From: Pseudomonas sp. LS.1a
GTDB lineage: Bacteria > Pseudomonadota > Gammaproteobacteria > Pseudomonadales > Pseudomonadaceae
NCBI RefSeq assembly: GCF_022533585.1
Contig: NZ_CP092827.1
Span: 497,001-561,000, forward strand
Length of the DNA: 64,000 nucleotides
Reading direction: 5' to 3'
Shown: in pieces, positions 47,375 through 54,514 of the stretch
Position numbering within the stretch: the stretch's first letter is position 1
Layout of the letters: every line of letters starts with the position of its first letter
Position numbers and translations under genes: made by a program
The notes under the pieces: generated by a model
The model's input: the letters and a program-made list of their open reading frames with translations, nothing else
Database searches by the model: none
Told to the model about the DNA's origin: nothing

Positions 47375-48184
47375 ATGAGCGTTCATTTCGCTACCAATCT
47401 CAAACTGGCCTGCAGCCACTACCGCTCTATCTCCGAAGTTTGCCGCAAGCTCGCGATCAATCGCGCACAGTTCAACAAGTACCTGAGCGGGCAGAGCCGT
47501 CCGACGGCATTCAATCTCAAGCGCATCAGCGATTTCTTCGGTGTCGAGGATTACGAGCTGAATTTGCCGCCCGAGCAGTTCAGCCACCTGATCGGTGCGC
47601 GTGTGTCGACCTTGGCCGAGCAACCTGGCGACCCGATCAGCGAGTTGTTTCGCCCGTTGCACGAACATGCCGGCAATCTGTCGCGTTATTGCGGCTATTA
47701 CCTGGAGTATTCCAACTGCATGTCGGTGCCGGGCACGATCCTGGTGTCGCTGGTGCACCTGTGGGAAGAGCGCGGGCAGTTTCTGTTCGAGCGCCAGGAA
47801 CGCCAGGAGCGCTCCAGTGCCACTGACCACCATGCCGAGGTGCGTTGCCGTTACCTGGGGGCGGCGTTCCAGTTGCAGGACCGGATGTTCCTGGTCGACT
47901 ACGAGTCGCTGACTTTCAACGAGATGAGCCAGACCATCCTCATCCCCAGCTTCAAAAGCCGCATTACCCGCCTGAACGGCCTCAAGGCCGGTGTTTCCAG
48001 CGGTGACCAGCGCTACCCGGCCTGTACCCGGGTGGTGTGGGATTACCTGGGAGAGGAGATCAATCGCATCAACGCCTATCGCCAGGTAAAACTGTACCAG
48101 CCGGATGATCCCCGTATAGATGACGACATACGCGAGCGCTTGAGTGTGAGGCCGCTTAGTAACGGATTGTTTGAAATCAAGTAG
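47375..48184 (+). CDS. Cro/CI-type HTH transcription regulator
   Basis: Encodes a 269-residue protein with an N-terminal helix-turn-helix (about 8-58: ISEVCRKLAINRAQFNKYLS then RPTAFNLKRISDFFGV) and a 200-residue C-terminal part that I do not recognise as a named sensor domain. ATG at 47375 follows the extended -10 promoter; longer upstream forms cross the promoter. It is divergent from the AGCS symporter, which may be its target. The C-terminal region may sense an amino acid, but this is only inferred from context. Confidence 0.8.
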   Translation: MSVHFATNLKLACSHYRSISEVCRKLAINRAQFNKYLSGQSRPTAFNLKRISDFFGVEDYELNLPPEQFSHLIGARVSTLAEQPGDPISELFRPLHEHAGNLSRYCGYYLEYSNCMSVPGTILVSLVHLWEERGQFLFERQERQERSSATDHHAEVRCRYLGAAFQLQDRMFLVDYESLTFNEMSQTILIPSFKSRITRLNGLKAGVSSGDQRYPACTRVVWDYLGEEINRINAYRQVKLYQPDDPRIDDDIRERLSVRPLSNGLFEIK

Positions 48185-48195
48185 TGGTCAACGCG

Positions 48196-49041
48196 TCAGG
48201 CGTCGTCGAGGATGAAGTTTTCCACGGCGCTCGCAACCTGATCGGCAATCGCTGGCGTACTGCGTAAGTGGGCGGCGATGCCATGGTCGCAGTCTGTAAG
48301 AAACAGGCATTGCAAACGCGACGCTGAAACTGATTGCATCAGGGCCTGGGTAACTTCTTCAGGAATCGGGCTGTAGCGCTCGGCGCCGGCCAGCCACAGG
48401 TTACCTGCGCTAGTGCCCGGATCTTTGCCAAATCGTTGTGAGTTCAGCCCGTCATACTCGCCAATTACCATCAGAACTCTGCCTTGGAACCGCTTGAGGA
48501 AGGCGTAACTGTCACAATCGAGAAAACCATAGGGTTCTCTGATCGCGGCCGTGAATGCCGGGCCGAACGGTACCTTGTGAGCACGGTCTGGATAGACCGC
48601 CGGGCAGATCAGCACGATGCTGTCCACTTGCGGCAACTGTGCTGCAAGTTTCAGCGTTATAGCCGCGCCCAGGCTGTGGCCTATTATCGTCCGACAGCGA
48701 AGCGCGATATGCGCGTGGAAACGCCGTGCTTCATCAAGGTTGGTAGCCAGTGAGGGTGACACTGCGCCTGGCTCACTGGCGAGGCTATGACCTGACAGAT
48801 TGGCAGTGAGGGAACCAATGCCTGCGGCCTGCAGGCGATAGAGCAGTGGATTGAGCCGGGTAAAGTCGGAGCGTGCGCCCCCCAGGACGAATGCCGGCGC
48901 TGCGCGTTCGATATCGGGGACCAGCAAGCGGGCTTGTTGCTGGTAGTTTCCAAATACTTCGTCGATGAACAGTTCTTTGCCTGGGGCGAGTTCGTCAAAC
49001 TGCCATTTCAGGCGCTGAGAAGATTCCGTTTGCAAGTGCAT
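48196..49041 (-). CDS. Alpha/beta hydrolase
   Basis: Encodes a 281-residue alpha/beta-hydrolase-like protein. The nucleophile elbow GHSLGAA places serine at 123, and a late DCDHG supplies the likely catalytic histidine. No signal peptide is seen. AGAGG lies 5 nt upstream of the ATG. Its first 15 codons overlap the tail of a decayed TSUP permease reading in another frame. Base composition is slightly lower in GC than the flanks. Substrate unknown; esterase or lipase-like activity is a family guess. Confidence 0.75.
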   Translation of the reverse strand: MHLQTESSQRLKWQFDELAPGKELFIDEVFGNYQQQARLLVPDIERAAPAFVLGGARSDFTRLNPLLYRLQAAGIGSLTANLSGHSLASEPGAVSPSLATNLDEARRFHAHIALRCRTIIGHSLGAAITLKLAAQLPQVDSIVLICPAVYPDRAHKVPFGPAFTAAIREPYGFLDCDSYAFLKRFQGRVLMVIGEYDGLNSQRFGKDPGTSAGNLWLAGAERYSPIPEEVTQALMQSVSASRLQCLFLTDCDHGIAAHLRSTPAIADQVASAVENFILDDA

Positions 49042-49260
49042 GGGGCCTCTGGAGGAATTGCTTGAGCCATTCGCCGAGTGGAGTTCCCGTATCGAGTAGC
49101 AGTTTGATTGCCATGATGATGCAGATAATGACCAGCAGCGGCTTTATGAGACCAGAGCCGAAACGAACGGTACAGCGCAGGCCAGCATGAACAACCAGCC
49201 GGCTCCAGGGCCGAAGTTGTCATCATAAAACCCGATGCCTGGAGCAACCTCCACACAGAA
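48995..49260 (-). pseudogene. Decayed TSUP family permease
   Basis: Two pieces of a TSUP permease can be read on the minus strand in different frames. The first (about 49260-49147) includes GIGFYDDNFGPGAGWLF, matching the GFYDGFFGPGTGS motif of the intact TSUP gene at 33.5 kb. The second (from about 49168 to the stop at 48995) reads RFGSGLIKPLLVIICI and then MAIKLLLDTGTPL, the family's C-terminal helix. Roughly 80 residues between them and the whole N terminus are missing, so it is non-functional. The region up to 49401 has no other gene. Confidence 0.55.
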
Positions 49261-49401
49261 CAGGTCAGTCCTTTGCCTCCGGGCGGCCCAAGTCTGCAAT
49301 GGTTTGGCTTGCAATGGCTATGGCCCACGTTGGACTTCCCCGCCCAGAAACCGCAAAATGAGCCCTTTCCTTCAATCAACCTCTCCGGATCTGCTGACTC
49401 T

Positions 49402-50286
49402 ATGCGTATGCGCCTAATGCTGTTGGGTGGTGGCAATGCCCTCGGGCAAGCGCTGATTCGTCTTGGGGCCGAGGAGGACATCGCATTCCTGGCGCCGCGC
49501 CCGCCCGAGAACGGCTGGACGCCGGCCAGCCTCACCCAGCTGCTCGACGATCATCGCCCCGATGCCCTGGTCAACCTGGCCTATTACTTCGACTGGTTCC
49601 AGGCCGAGTCGGTCAGCGAGCAACGCCTGGCTCAACAGGAGCGGGCGGTGGAGCGGTTGGCGGAGCTGTGCCAGCACCACCAGATCACCCTGGTGCAGCC
49701 TTCCAGCTACCGGGTGTTCGATGGTTCGCGGGCCACGGCCTATAGCGAAAAGGACGAGCCGGTGCCGCTGGGCCTGCGTGGCCAGGCCCTGTGGCGCATC
49801 GAGCAGAGCGTGCGCGCGGCTTGCCCGCAACACGTGCTGCTACGCTTTGGCTGGCTGCTCGACGAAAGCATCGATGGGTCGCTGGGGCGCTTCCTGACCC
49901 GTGCCGAGCAACCCCAGGAGCTGCTGCTGGCCGATGACCGGCGCGGCAACCCGACGCCGGTCGACGACGCCGCCCGGGTGATACTGTCGGTGCTCAAGCA
50001 ACTCGATTGCAGCGCGCCGCTGTGGGGCACCTACCATTACGCCGGCAACGAGGCGACCACGCCGCTGGCGCTAGGCCAGGCGATCCTCGCCGAGGCCGGC
50101 CAATACCGTCAGCTGGCCGTGCAGGCACCGACGCCGCAGGCCCATGCCGCGCGCCCGGATGCCAGCGAAGAGCCGCAGCACGCGGTACTGGCCTGCAAGA
50201 AAATCCTTCATACCTTCGGCATCAAGCCGCGCGCCTGGCGCGCCGGCCTGCCGCCCCTACTGGACCGGTTCTACCGCCATGGCTGA
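49402..50286 (+). CDS. RmlD-like sugar nucleotide-binding reductase
   Basis: Encodes a 294-residue Rossmann-fold protein resembling dTDP-4-dehydrorhamnose reductase (RmlD) and related extended SDR enzymes. An unusual N-terminal dinucleotide motif LLGGGNALGQAL takes the place of the common GxxGxxG. PSSYRVFDG and the later ADDRRGNPTPVDDAARVI region match the RmlD substrate side. ATG at 49402 or 49408 are both possible; no strong ribosome-binding site is seen. It overlaps the next epimerase gene by 8 nt, so the two are coupled. The sugar is unknown. Confidence 0.8.
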   Translation: MRMRLMLLGGGNALGQALIRLGAEEDIAFLAPRPPENGWTPASLTQLLDDHRPDALVNLAYYFDWFQAESVSEQRLAQQERAVERLAELCQHHQITLVQPSSYRVFDGSRATAYSEKDEPVPLGLRGQALWRIEQSVRAACPQHVLLRFGWLLDESIDGSLGRFLTRAEQPQELLLADDRRGNPTPVDDAARVILSVLKQLDCSAPLWGTYHYAGNEATTPLALGQAILAEAGQYRQLAVQAPTPQAHAARPDASEEPQHAVLACKKILHTFGIKPRAWRAGLPPLLDRFYRHG

Positions 50287-51211
50287 CGCCCCCATCCTGA
50301 TCACCGGCGGTGCCGGCTTCATTGGCTCCCACCTGTGCGATGCGTTGTTGGACAAAGGCTACGCAGTACGCATTCTCGACGACTTCTCCACTGGCCAGCG
50401 GGGCAACCTGCAGGTCGGCCACCCACGGCTGGAACTGGTTGAAGGCGATGTCGCCGATGCCGGGCTGGTCACGCAGGTTGCGGCTGGTTGCAGTGCTGTG
50501 GTGCACCTGGCGGCGGTGGCCTCGGTGCAGGCCTCGGTCGAGGACCCGGTGCGGACCCATCAGAGCAATTTCATCGGCACCCTCAATGTGTGCGAAGCCA
50601 TGCGCGTGCATGGCCTGCGCCGGGTGTTGTTCGCCTCCAGTGCTGCGGTGTACGGCAACAATGGCGAAGGCGAGTCGATTGCCGAAGACACCCCCAAGGC
50701 GCCGCTGACCCCCTATGCCGTGGACAAGCTGGCCAGTGAGCAGTACCTGGACTTCTACCGTCGCCAGCATGGCCTGGAGCCTGTGGTGTTCCGCTTCTTC
50801 AATATCTTCGGGCCGCGCCAGGACCCGTCTTCGCCGTATTCCGGGGTGATCAGCATCTTCTCCGAGCGTGCTGTGCAGGGTTTGCCGATTACGGTGTTCG
50901 GCGATGGCGAGCAGACCCGGGACTTCCTCTACGTGGGCGACCTGGTACAGGTGATGGTGCAGGCGCTGGAGCAGCCGCAGGTCGAAGAGGGCGCGGTGAA
51001 TATCGGCCTCAACCAGGCCACGTCGCTTAACCAGCTGCTGGCGGCGCTGGAGAAAGTGGTGGGTAGCTTGCCGGCGGTCAGCTATGTGCCGGCACGCTCG
51101 GGTGACATTCGCCATTCGCGGGCGGATAACCAGCGTTTGCTGGCGCGGTTCGAGTTTCCGCAGGCGACGCCGATTGTCGAGGGCCTGGCGCGGCTTCTGG
51201 GCAAGGGCTGA
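50279..51211 (+). CDS. NAD-dependent sugar epimerase/dehydratase
   Basis: Encodes a 310-residue extended SDR of the GalE/WbpP type. The cofactor motif ITGGAGFIGSHL is near residue 8, SSAAVYG follows, and the catalytic pair is in TPYAVDKLASEQY (YxxxK). FNIFGPRQDP and GDGEQTRDFLYVGDL are typical UDP-glucose/UDP-GlcNAc epimerase signatures. The start overlaps the previous gene. It likely acts on a UDP-hexose used for a surface polysaccharide, but no glycosyltransferase is near. Confidence 0.88.
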   Translation: MADAPILITGGAGFIGSHLCDALLDKGYAVRILDDFSTGQRGNLQVGHPRLELVEGDVADAGLVTQVAAGCSAVVHLAAVASVQASVEDPVRTHQSNFIGTLNVCEAMRVHGLRRVLFASSAAVYGNNGEGESIAEDTPKAPLTPYAVDKLASEQYLDFYRRQHGLEPVVFRFFNIFGPRQDPSSPYSGVISIFSERAVQGLPITVFGDGEQTRDFLYVGDLVQVMVQALEQPQVEEGAVNIGLNQATSLNQLLAALEKVVGSLPAVSYVPARSGDIRHSRADNQRLLARFEFPQATPIVEGLARLLGKG

Positions 51212-51221
51212 AATCCTTGGG

Positions 51222-51338
51222 GGTGCTTTGCGCCCCCTATCGCGACACAAGGCCGCTCCTACAGAGATCGCGTAAAGCCAAACATGTCCGGTCCATGTGG
51301 GAGCGGCCTTGCGTCGCGAAAGGGCCGCACAGCGGCCC
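51222..51338. repeat. REP pair between epimerase and HxlR genes
   Basis: Arms at about 51241-51263 and 51296-51318 (GCGACACAAGGCCGCTCC and near complement) are flanked by short hairpins: GGGGGTG-CTTTG-CGCCCCC and GGGCCGC-ACA-GCGGCCC. The layout copies the ftnA-uvrA element. It lies between convergent genes and probably ends both transcripts. Confidence 0.85.
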
Positions 51339-51343
51339 CGGAA

Positions 51344-51787
51344 TCATCGATGCCGCACCACTTTTCGCAGGCAATCCCCGGCCGCCAGCACCCGCCCATC
51401 CCGGGCCCGCACCTGCAGTGTTTCCAGCGCCTGCCCGGTATCGCCATCCACCAACTCCGAACGCACTTCACCTGCCTCGAACAGAAACCGCTCCCCCCAC
51501 TGCCTCAAGCCAACCACCACCGGGAACACCGATCGTCCTTTCTCGGTCAGCACATATTCCTTGTAGGCACTGCCATCCGACGCAGGCTGCAGCGTCAGCA
51601 GCCCGCTTTCCACCAGCCACTTGAGCCGAGAGGCGAGGATATTCTTCGCCAGCCCCAGGTTCTTCTGGAATTCACTGAAGCGCCGCAGGCCATCGAAGGC
51701 ATCGCGCAGGATCATTAACGCCCAACGGTCTCCCAGCACCTCCAGGGCCCGGGCCACGGGGCATTGCGCATTGTTTTCATCGAGCAT
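51344..51787 (-). CDS. HxlR-family transcription regulator
   Basis: Encodes a 147-residue MarR-like winged-helix regulator of the HxlR family. The conserved opening CPVARALEVLGDRWALMILRD holds the family cysteine (C9). The recognition region FQKNLGLAKNILASRLKWL follows. Many HxlR proteins sense quinones, aldehydes or other electrophiles through that cysteine. It is divergent from an MFS exporter, with two matching dyads between them, so it most likely represses or activates that exporter and itself. Confidence 0.92.
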   Translation of the reverse strand: MLDENNAQCPVARALEVLGDRWALMILRDAFDGLRRFSEFQKNLGLAKNILASRLKWLVESGLLTLQPASDGSAYKEYVLTEKGRSVFPVVVGLRQWGERFLFEAGEVRSELVDGDTGQALETLQVRARDGRVLAAGDCLRKVVRHR

Positions 51788-51810
51788 GGACGGGGCCTTT
51801 CATGATCATC

Positions 51811-51874
51811 TGGTTGCAGATTAAAACCACATTTGCTAAATAGCCAGCATGTAGTTTCAATTCGAAACCAGATT
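51811..51874. promoter_or_regulatory. Paired operator-like dyads, HxlR-MFS
   Basis: Two 23-bp sites at 51811-51833 and 51852-51874 share the pattern GGTT/AGTT-N3-CA...AAACCA-N-ATT. The second contains GTTTC-AATTC-GAAAC (51854-51868), a perfect dyad. They are 41 bp apart, close to four helical turns, in the 102-bp divergent promoter region. They are good candidates for HxlR binding sites. Confidence 0.6.
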
Positions 51875-51889
51875 GACGAGGCCAGCCCG

Positions 51890-53095
51890 ATGACCCCTAC
51901 GCTGACACGCTGGATAACCCTGTTGCTGGCCACCACCAGCGCCATGGCCGTGGCGACCGTGTATTTCGCCCAGCCTTTGCTCGAATCGATGGCCGCCGAC
52001 CTGGGCGTGGCGCAGCAGCAGATCGGCTGGGTAGTTGGCGCGACCCAGGCGGGCTATGCGCTGGGGTTGTTGCTGATCGTGCCGCTGGGGGACCTGATCG
52101 ACCGCAAGCGCCTGTTGCTCGGGCAGTTGCTGTTCTCGACCCTGGCGCTGGTTGGTGTTGGCATGGCGCCGACCTGGGCGCTACTGCTGCTGGCCCTGGC
52201 CATCACCGGGCTGATGGCGGTCATGGTGCAGGTGATGGTGGCGCATGCAGCGAGCCTTGCCGCCCCCGGGCAGCAAGGGCAGGCCGTGGGCAGCGTCACC
52301 AGCGGCGTGGTGCTGGGCATTCTGCTGGCGCGTCTGGTCTCGGGCGGGCTTGCCGACCTGGCCGGCTGGCGCAGCGTGTACCTGTTTGCCGCAGGGCTGC
52401 TGATGCTACTGGCCCTGGTGCTGTGGCGCAGCCTGCCCACGGGGCAGCCGGTGACGCTGCGGTCTGGCTACCGGGCGCTGATCGTTGCCCAGTTCAGGCT
52501 GTATCAGCACGATCGGTTGCTGCGTCAGCGTGGGCTGTTCGGCGTATTGATCTTCGCCGCGTTCAGCGTGCTGTGGAGTGCCATGGTCATGCCCCTGAGT
52601 GCCGCGCCATTGGCGCTGAGCCATACCGAGATCGGTCTGTTCGGCCTGGCGGGTGTTGCCGGCACATTGGCGGCAGCGCGCGCCGGTCGCCTGGCCGACC
52701 AGGGGTTGGCGGAGCGCACCACCGGGTTGGCGCTGGTGCTGCTGGTGCTGTCATGGCTGCCTACGGCTTTCGTCGGGCATTCACTGCTGGCCTTCGGGCT
52801 GGGTGTGCTGATGCTGGACTTTGCCGTGCAGGCGGTGCATGTCACCAACCAGAGCCTGTTGCTGGCCGGGCGTGGCGCAATGGCCAGCCGGTTGATCGGC
52901 GCCTACATGTGCTGCTATTCGCTTGGCAGTGGGCTTGGCGCGGTACTGGCGAGCTGGGTGTATGCCCATTGGGGTTGGGCAGCGGTGTGTGGGCTTGGGA
53001 TGGGCATCAGCGCGGTCGCGCTGGGGTATTGGCTAGGGTTGCAACGAGCGAGGGCGGCCGAAGCCGCCCTGCAGTGTTCGGGTCAGAACTTGTAG
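51890..53095 (+). CDS. MFS efflux transporter
   Basis: Encodes a 401-residue major facilitator with 12 predicted helices. The A-motif-like VPLGDLIDRKRLLL lies between helices 2 and 3. GAGG sits 8 nt before ATG 51890, and the protein begins MTPTLTRWITLLL; an in-frame start at 51833 crosses the operator region and was rejected. It is divergent from the HxlR regulator, a usual layout for drug or toxic-metabolite exporters. Substrate unknown. Confidence 0.88.
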   Translation: MTPTLTRWITLLLATTSAMAVATVYFAQPLLESMAADLGVAQQQIGWVVGATQAGYALGLLLIVPLGDLIDRKRLLLGQLLFSTLALVGVGMAPTWALLLLALAITGLMAVMVQVMVAHAASLAAPGQQGQAVGSVTSGVVLGILLARLVSGGLADLAGWRSVYLFAAGLLMLLALVLWRSLPTGQPVTLRSGYRALIVAQFRLYQHDRLLRQRGLFGVLIFAAFSVLWSAMVMPLSAAPLALSHTEIGLFGLAGVAGTLAAARAGRLADQGLAERTTGLALVLLVLSWLPTAFVGHSLLAFGLGVLMLDFAVQAVHVTNQSLLLAGRGAMASRLIGAYMCCYSLGSGLGAVLASWVYAHWGWAAVCGLGMGISAVALGYWLGLQRARAAEAALQCSGQNL

Positions 53096-53766
53096 CCAAG
53101 GCCGACCATGTACACCCACGGGTCGACTTCGACGTCGACCTTGGTCTTGCTGTAGCCCAGTGCGGACGGGCCGTTGACGCTGGCCTTGGTGTCGATGTCG
53201 ACGTACCAGACCGAGGCGTTGACCAGCAGATTGTCGGTAATCATGTAGTCCATGCCCAGCTGGCCGGCGATGCCGACCGAGTCCTGCAGCTTCAGGTTGC
53301 TGAAGCCCTGCTGCTTGCGTGCACTACTGAGGTCTTCATCGAAGAACAGGGTGTAGTTGATGCCGACGCCGGCATACGGCTGGAACCTGGAAGTCGGCTC
53401 CATCGGGTAGTACTGCAGCGACAGGGTCGGTGGCAGTTGCTTGATGTCGGCCAGCTTGCCGTCCAGGCCGCCGCCCAGGCCTTTGACGCCGACGGTGTGC
53501 TTGAACGGGGTGGCTGCCAGCAGTTCCAGGCCGATGTGGTCGGTGAGCATGTAGGCGAAGGTCAGGCCCAGCTGGGTGTCGCTGTCCAGGGTCGCCTTGG
53601 TGCCCGAGACTTTGTTGCCGTCGAATTTCAGGTCGCCGCTGCTTTCGTTGGGAGCGGTGGTGATGGCACCGGCACGGACGATGACATCGCCTGCCTGGTG
53701 GGCGTGGGCGACAGGGGCAGCGAGCGCCAGGGCCGCGAGGGCGGCGCTGAGCAAGGACTTGTTCAT
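53083..53766 (-). CDS. ompW: OmpW-family outer membrane protein
   Basis: Encodes a 227-residue outer-membrane protein of the OmpW/OprG family, an eight-stranded beta barrel that passes small hydrophobic molecules. A signal peptide is clear (MNKSLLSAALAALALAAPVAHA, cut before HQAGD). The protein ends YMVGLGYKF with the aromatic C terminus needed for barrel insertion. Its 3' end overlaps the MFS gene by 13 bp. An ANR/FNR-like site lies 66 bp before the start. In Pseudomonas the homologue is called OprG. Confidence 0.92.
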   Translation of the reverse strand: MNKSLLSAALAALALAAPVAHAHQAGDVIVRAGAITTAPNESSGDLKFDGNKVSGTKATLDSDTQLGLTFAYMLTDHIGLELLAATPFKHTVGVKGLGGGLDGKLADIKQLPPTLSLQYYPMEPTSRFQPYAGVGINYTLFFDEDLSSARKQQGFSNLKLQDSVGIAGQLGMDYMITDNLLVNASVWYVDIDTKASVNGPSALGYSKTKVDVEVDPWVYMVGLGYKF

Positions 53767-53831
53767 GGAAGCTCCCAAAGGACGTGAGTAATCGAGTAGT
53801 CCAATGGTACGGATGCGGTTAAACAGAAAGT

Positions 53832-53845
53832 TTGACCCAGCTCAA
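53832..53845 (-). promoter_or_regulatory. ANR/FNR-like box upstream of ompW
   Basis: On the minus strand the site reads TTGAGCTGGGTCAA, with intact TTGA and TCAA half-sites and the 14-bp length of the ANR/FNR box (TTGAT-N4-ATCAA). One base per half-site departs from consensus. It lies 66-79 nt before the ompW start. OmpW in E. coli and OprG in P. aeruginosa respond to FNR/ANR, which supports it. Confidence 0.6.
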
Positions 53846-53875
53846 AGAAGCGTCTTCACGAATTCGAAACAGATC

Positions 53876-54409
53876 TCACTTCAGCTCGTAAGCGTATATT
53901 TTCTCGGCTTCCATCTGGTATCCAGCGTCGGCCAGTTCGCTGCTGGATGCTCTAACCTGCAGCTTTCCCTCGATCCAGTAGGGTTGGTAGAGGTCTTCGA
54001 TGCGCACGCCCATCTCGCTGAAAATGTGCACGATCTGGTTCGAGGGCGGTGGTGGCACGTGGATGCACGCGCCGTAGTAGGGGACCAGCAGGAATTCGGT
54101 GGTGCGGCCTTCTTCGCTCACTTCCAGCGGCACGATGTAGCCGGGTAGTTTGATCTGCTGGCCATCGAGGCTTTTCACCACCGGGGCGGCGGGGACCTGC
54201 TGGCGCGCCGGTGGGGCGGATTCGGCGGACAGGGCGTTGCTGAGCTGCGACATGTCGTGCAGCGGCGCGAGTTGGGGCGGGATGACCGGGGCGCCTTCGG
54301 GGATAAGGGCGGGCCAGTCCAGTTCGCGGGGTTCCGAGGCCCACAGAGGCATCGCTACTGTCAGCAGCAGGATCAGCAGCGTGTGCAGTGCTGGCCTTTT
54401 CGCGGGCAT
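53876..54409 (-). CDS. DUF3299 lipoprotein-like/periplasmic protein
   Basis: Encodes a protein of about 177 residues of the DUF3299 family. After an N-terminal hydrophobic signal (LHTLLILLLTVAMPLWA) it is soluble and contains the family motif YYGACIHVPPPPSNQIVHI. The only ATG that leaves a signal peptide, 54409, lies inside a REP arm. A further in-frame extension to 54505 translates through the whole REP and is unlikely. It is the last gene of the zinc-type ABC operon, 105 bp downstream of the permease. Function unknown; it may help zinc handling. Confidence 0.7.
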   Translation of the reverse strand: MPAKRPALHTLLILLLTVAMPLWASEPRELDWPALIPEGAPVIPPQLAPLHDMSQLSNALSAESAPPARQQVPAAPVVKSLDGQQIKLPGYIVPLEVSEEGRTTEFLLVPYYGACIHVPPPPSNQIVHIFSEMGVRIEDLYQPYWIEGKLQVRASSSELADAGYQMEAEKIYAYELK

Positions 54410-54481
54410 GCCCGCTCCCACAGGGTTCACCGCAGGCATGGAACCGTGTGAAGAACCTGTGGGAGCGGGCGCGCCCGCGAA
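54399..54481. repeat. REP pair at the DUF3299 start
   Basis: Arms 54399-54423 and 54457-54481 with the GGGAGCGGG core. Unlike the other pairs, it lies between two co-oriented genes of one operon (permease and DUF3299) and overlaps the likely DUF3299 start. It could reduce downstream expression or stabilise the upstream mRNA. Confidence 0.85.
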
Positions 54482-54514
54482 GAAGGCAGTGAGGTAGTGG
54501 ATCATTGCACGCCC

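Noticed and set aside
49008..49535. A 175-codon minus-strand open frame spanning the hydrolase upstream region.
   Set aside because: Half of it is antisense to the RmlD-like gene, and its product has no protein-like pattern. The TSUP remnants lie in other frames.
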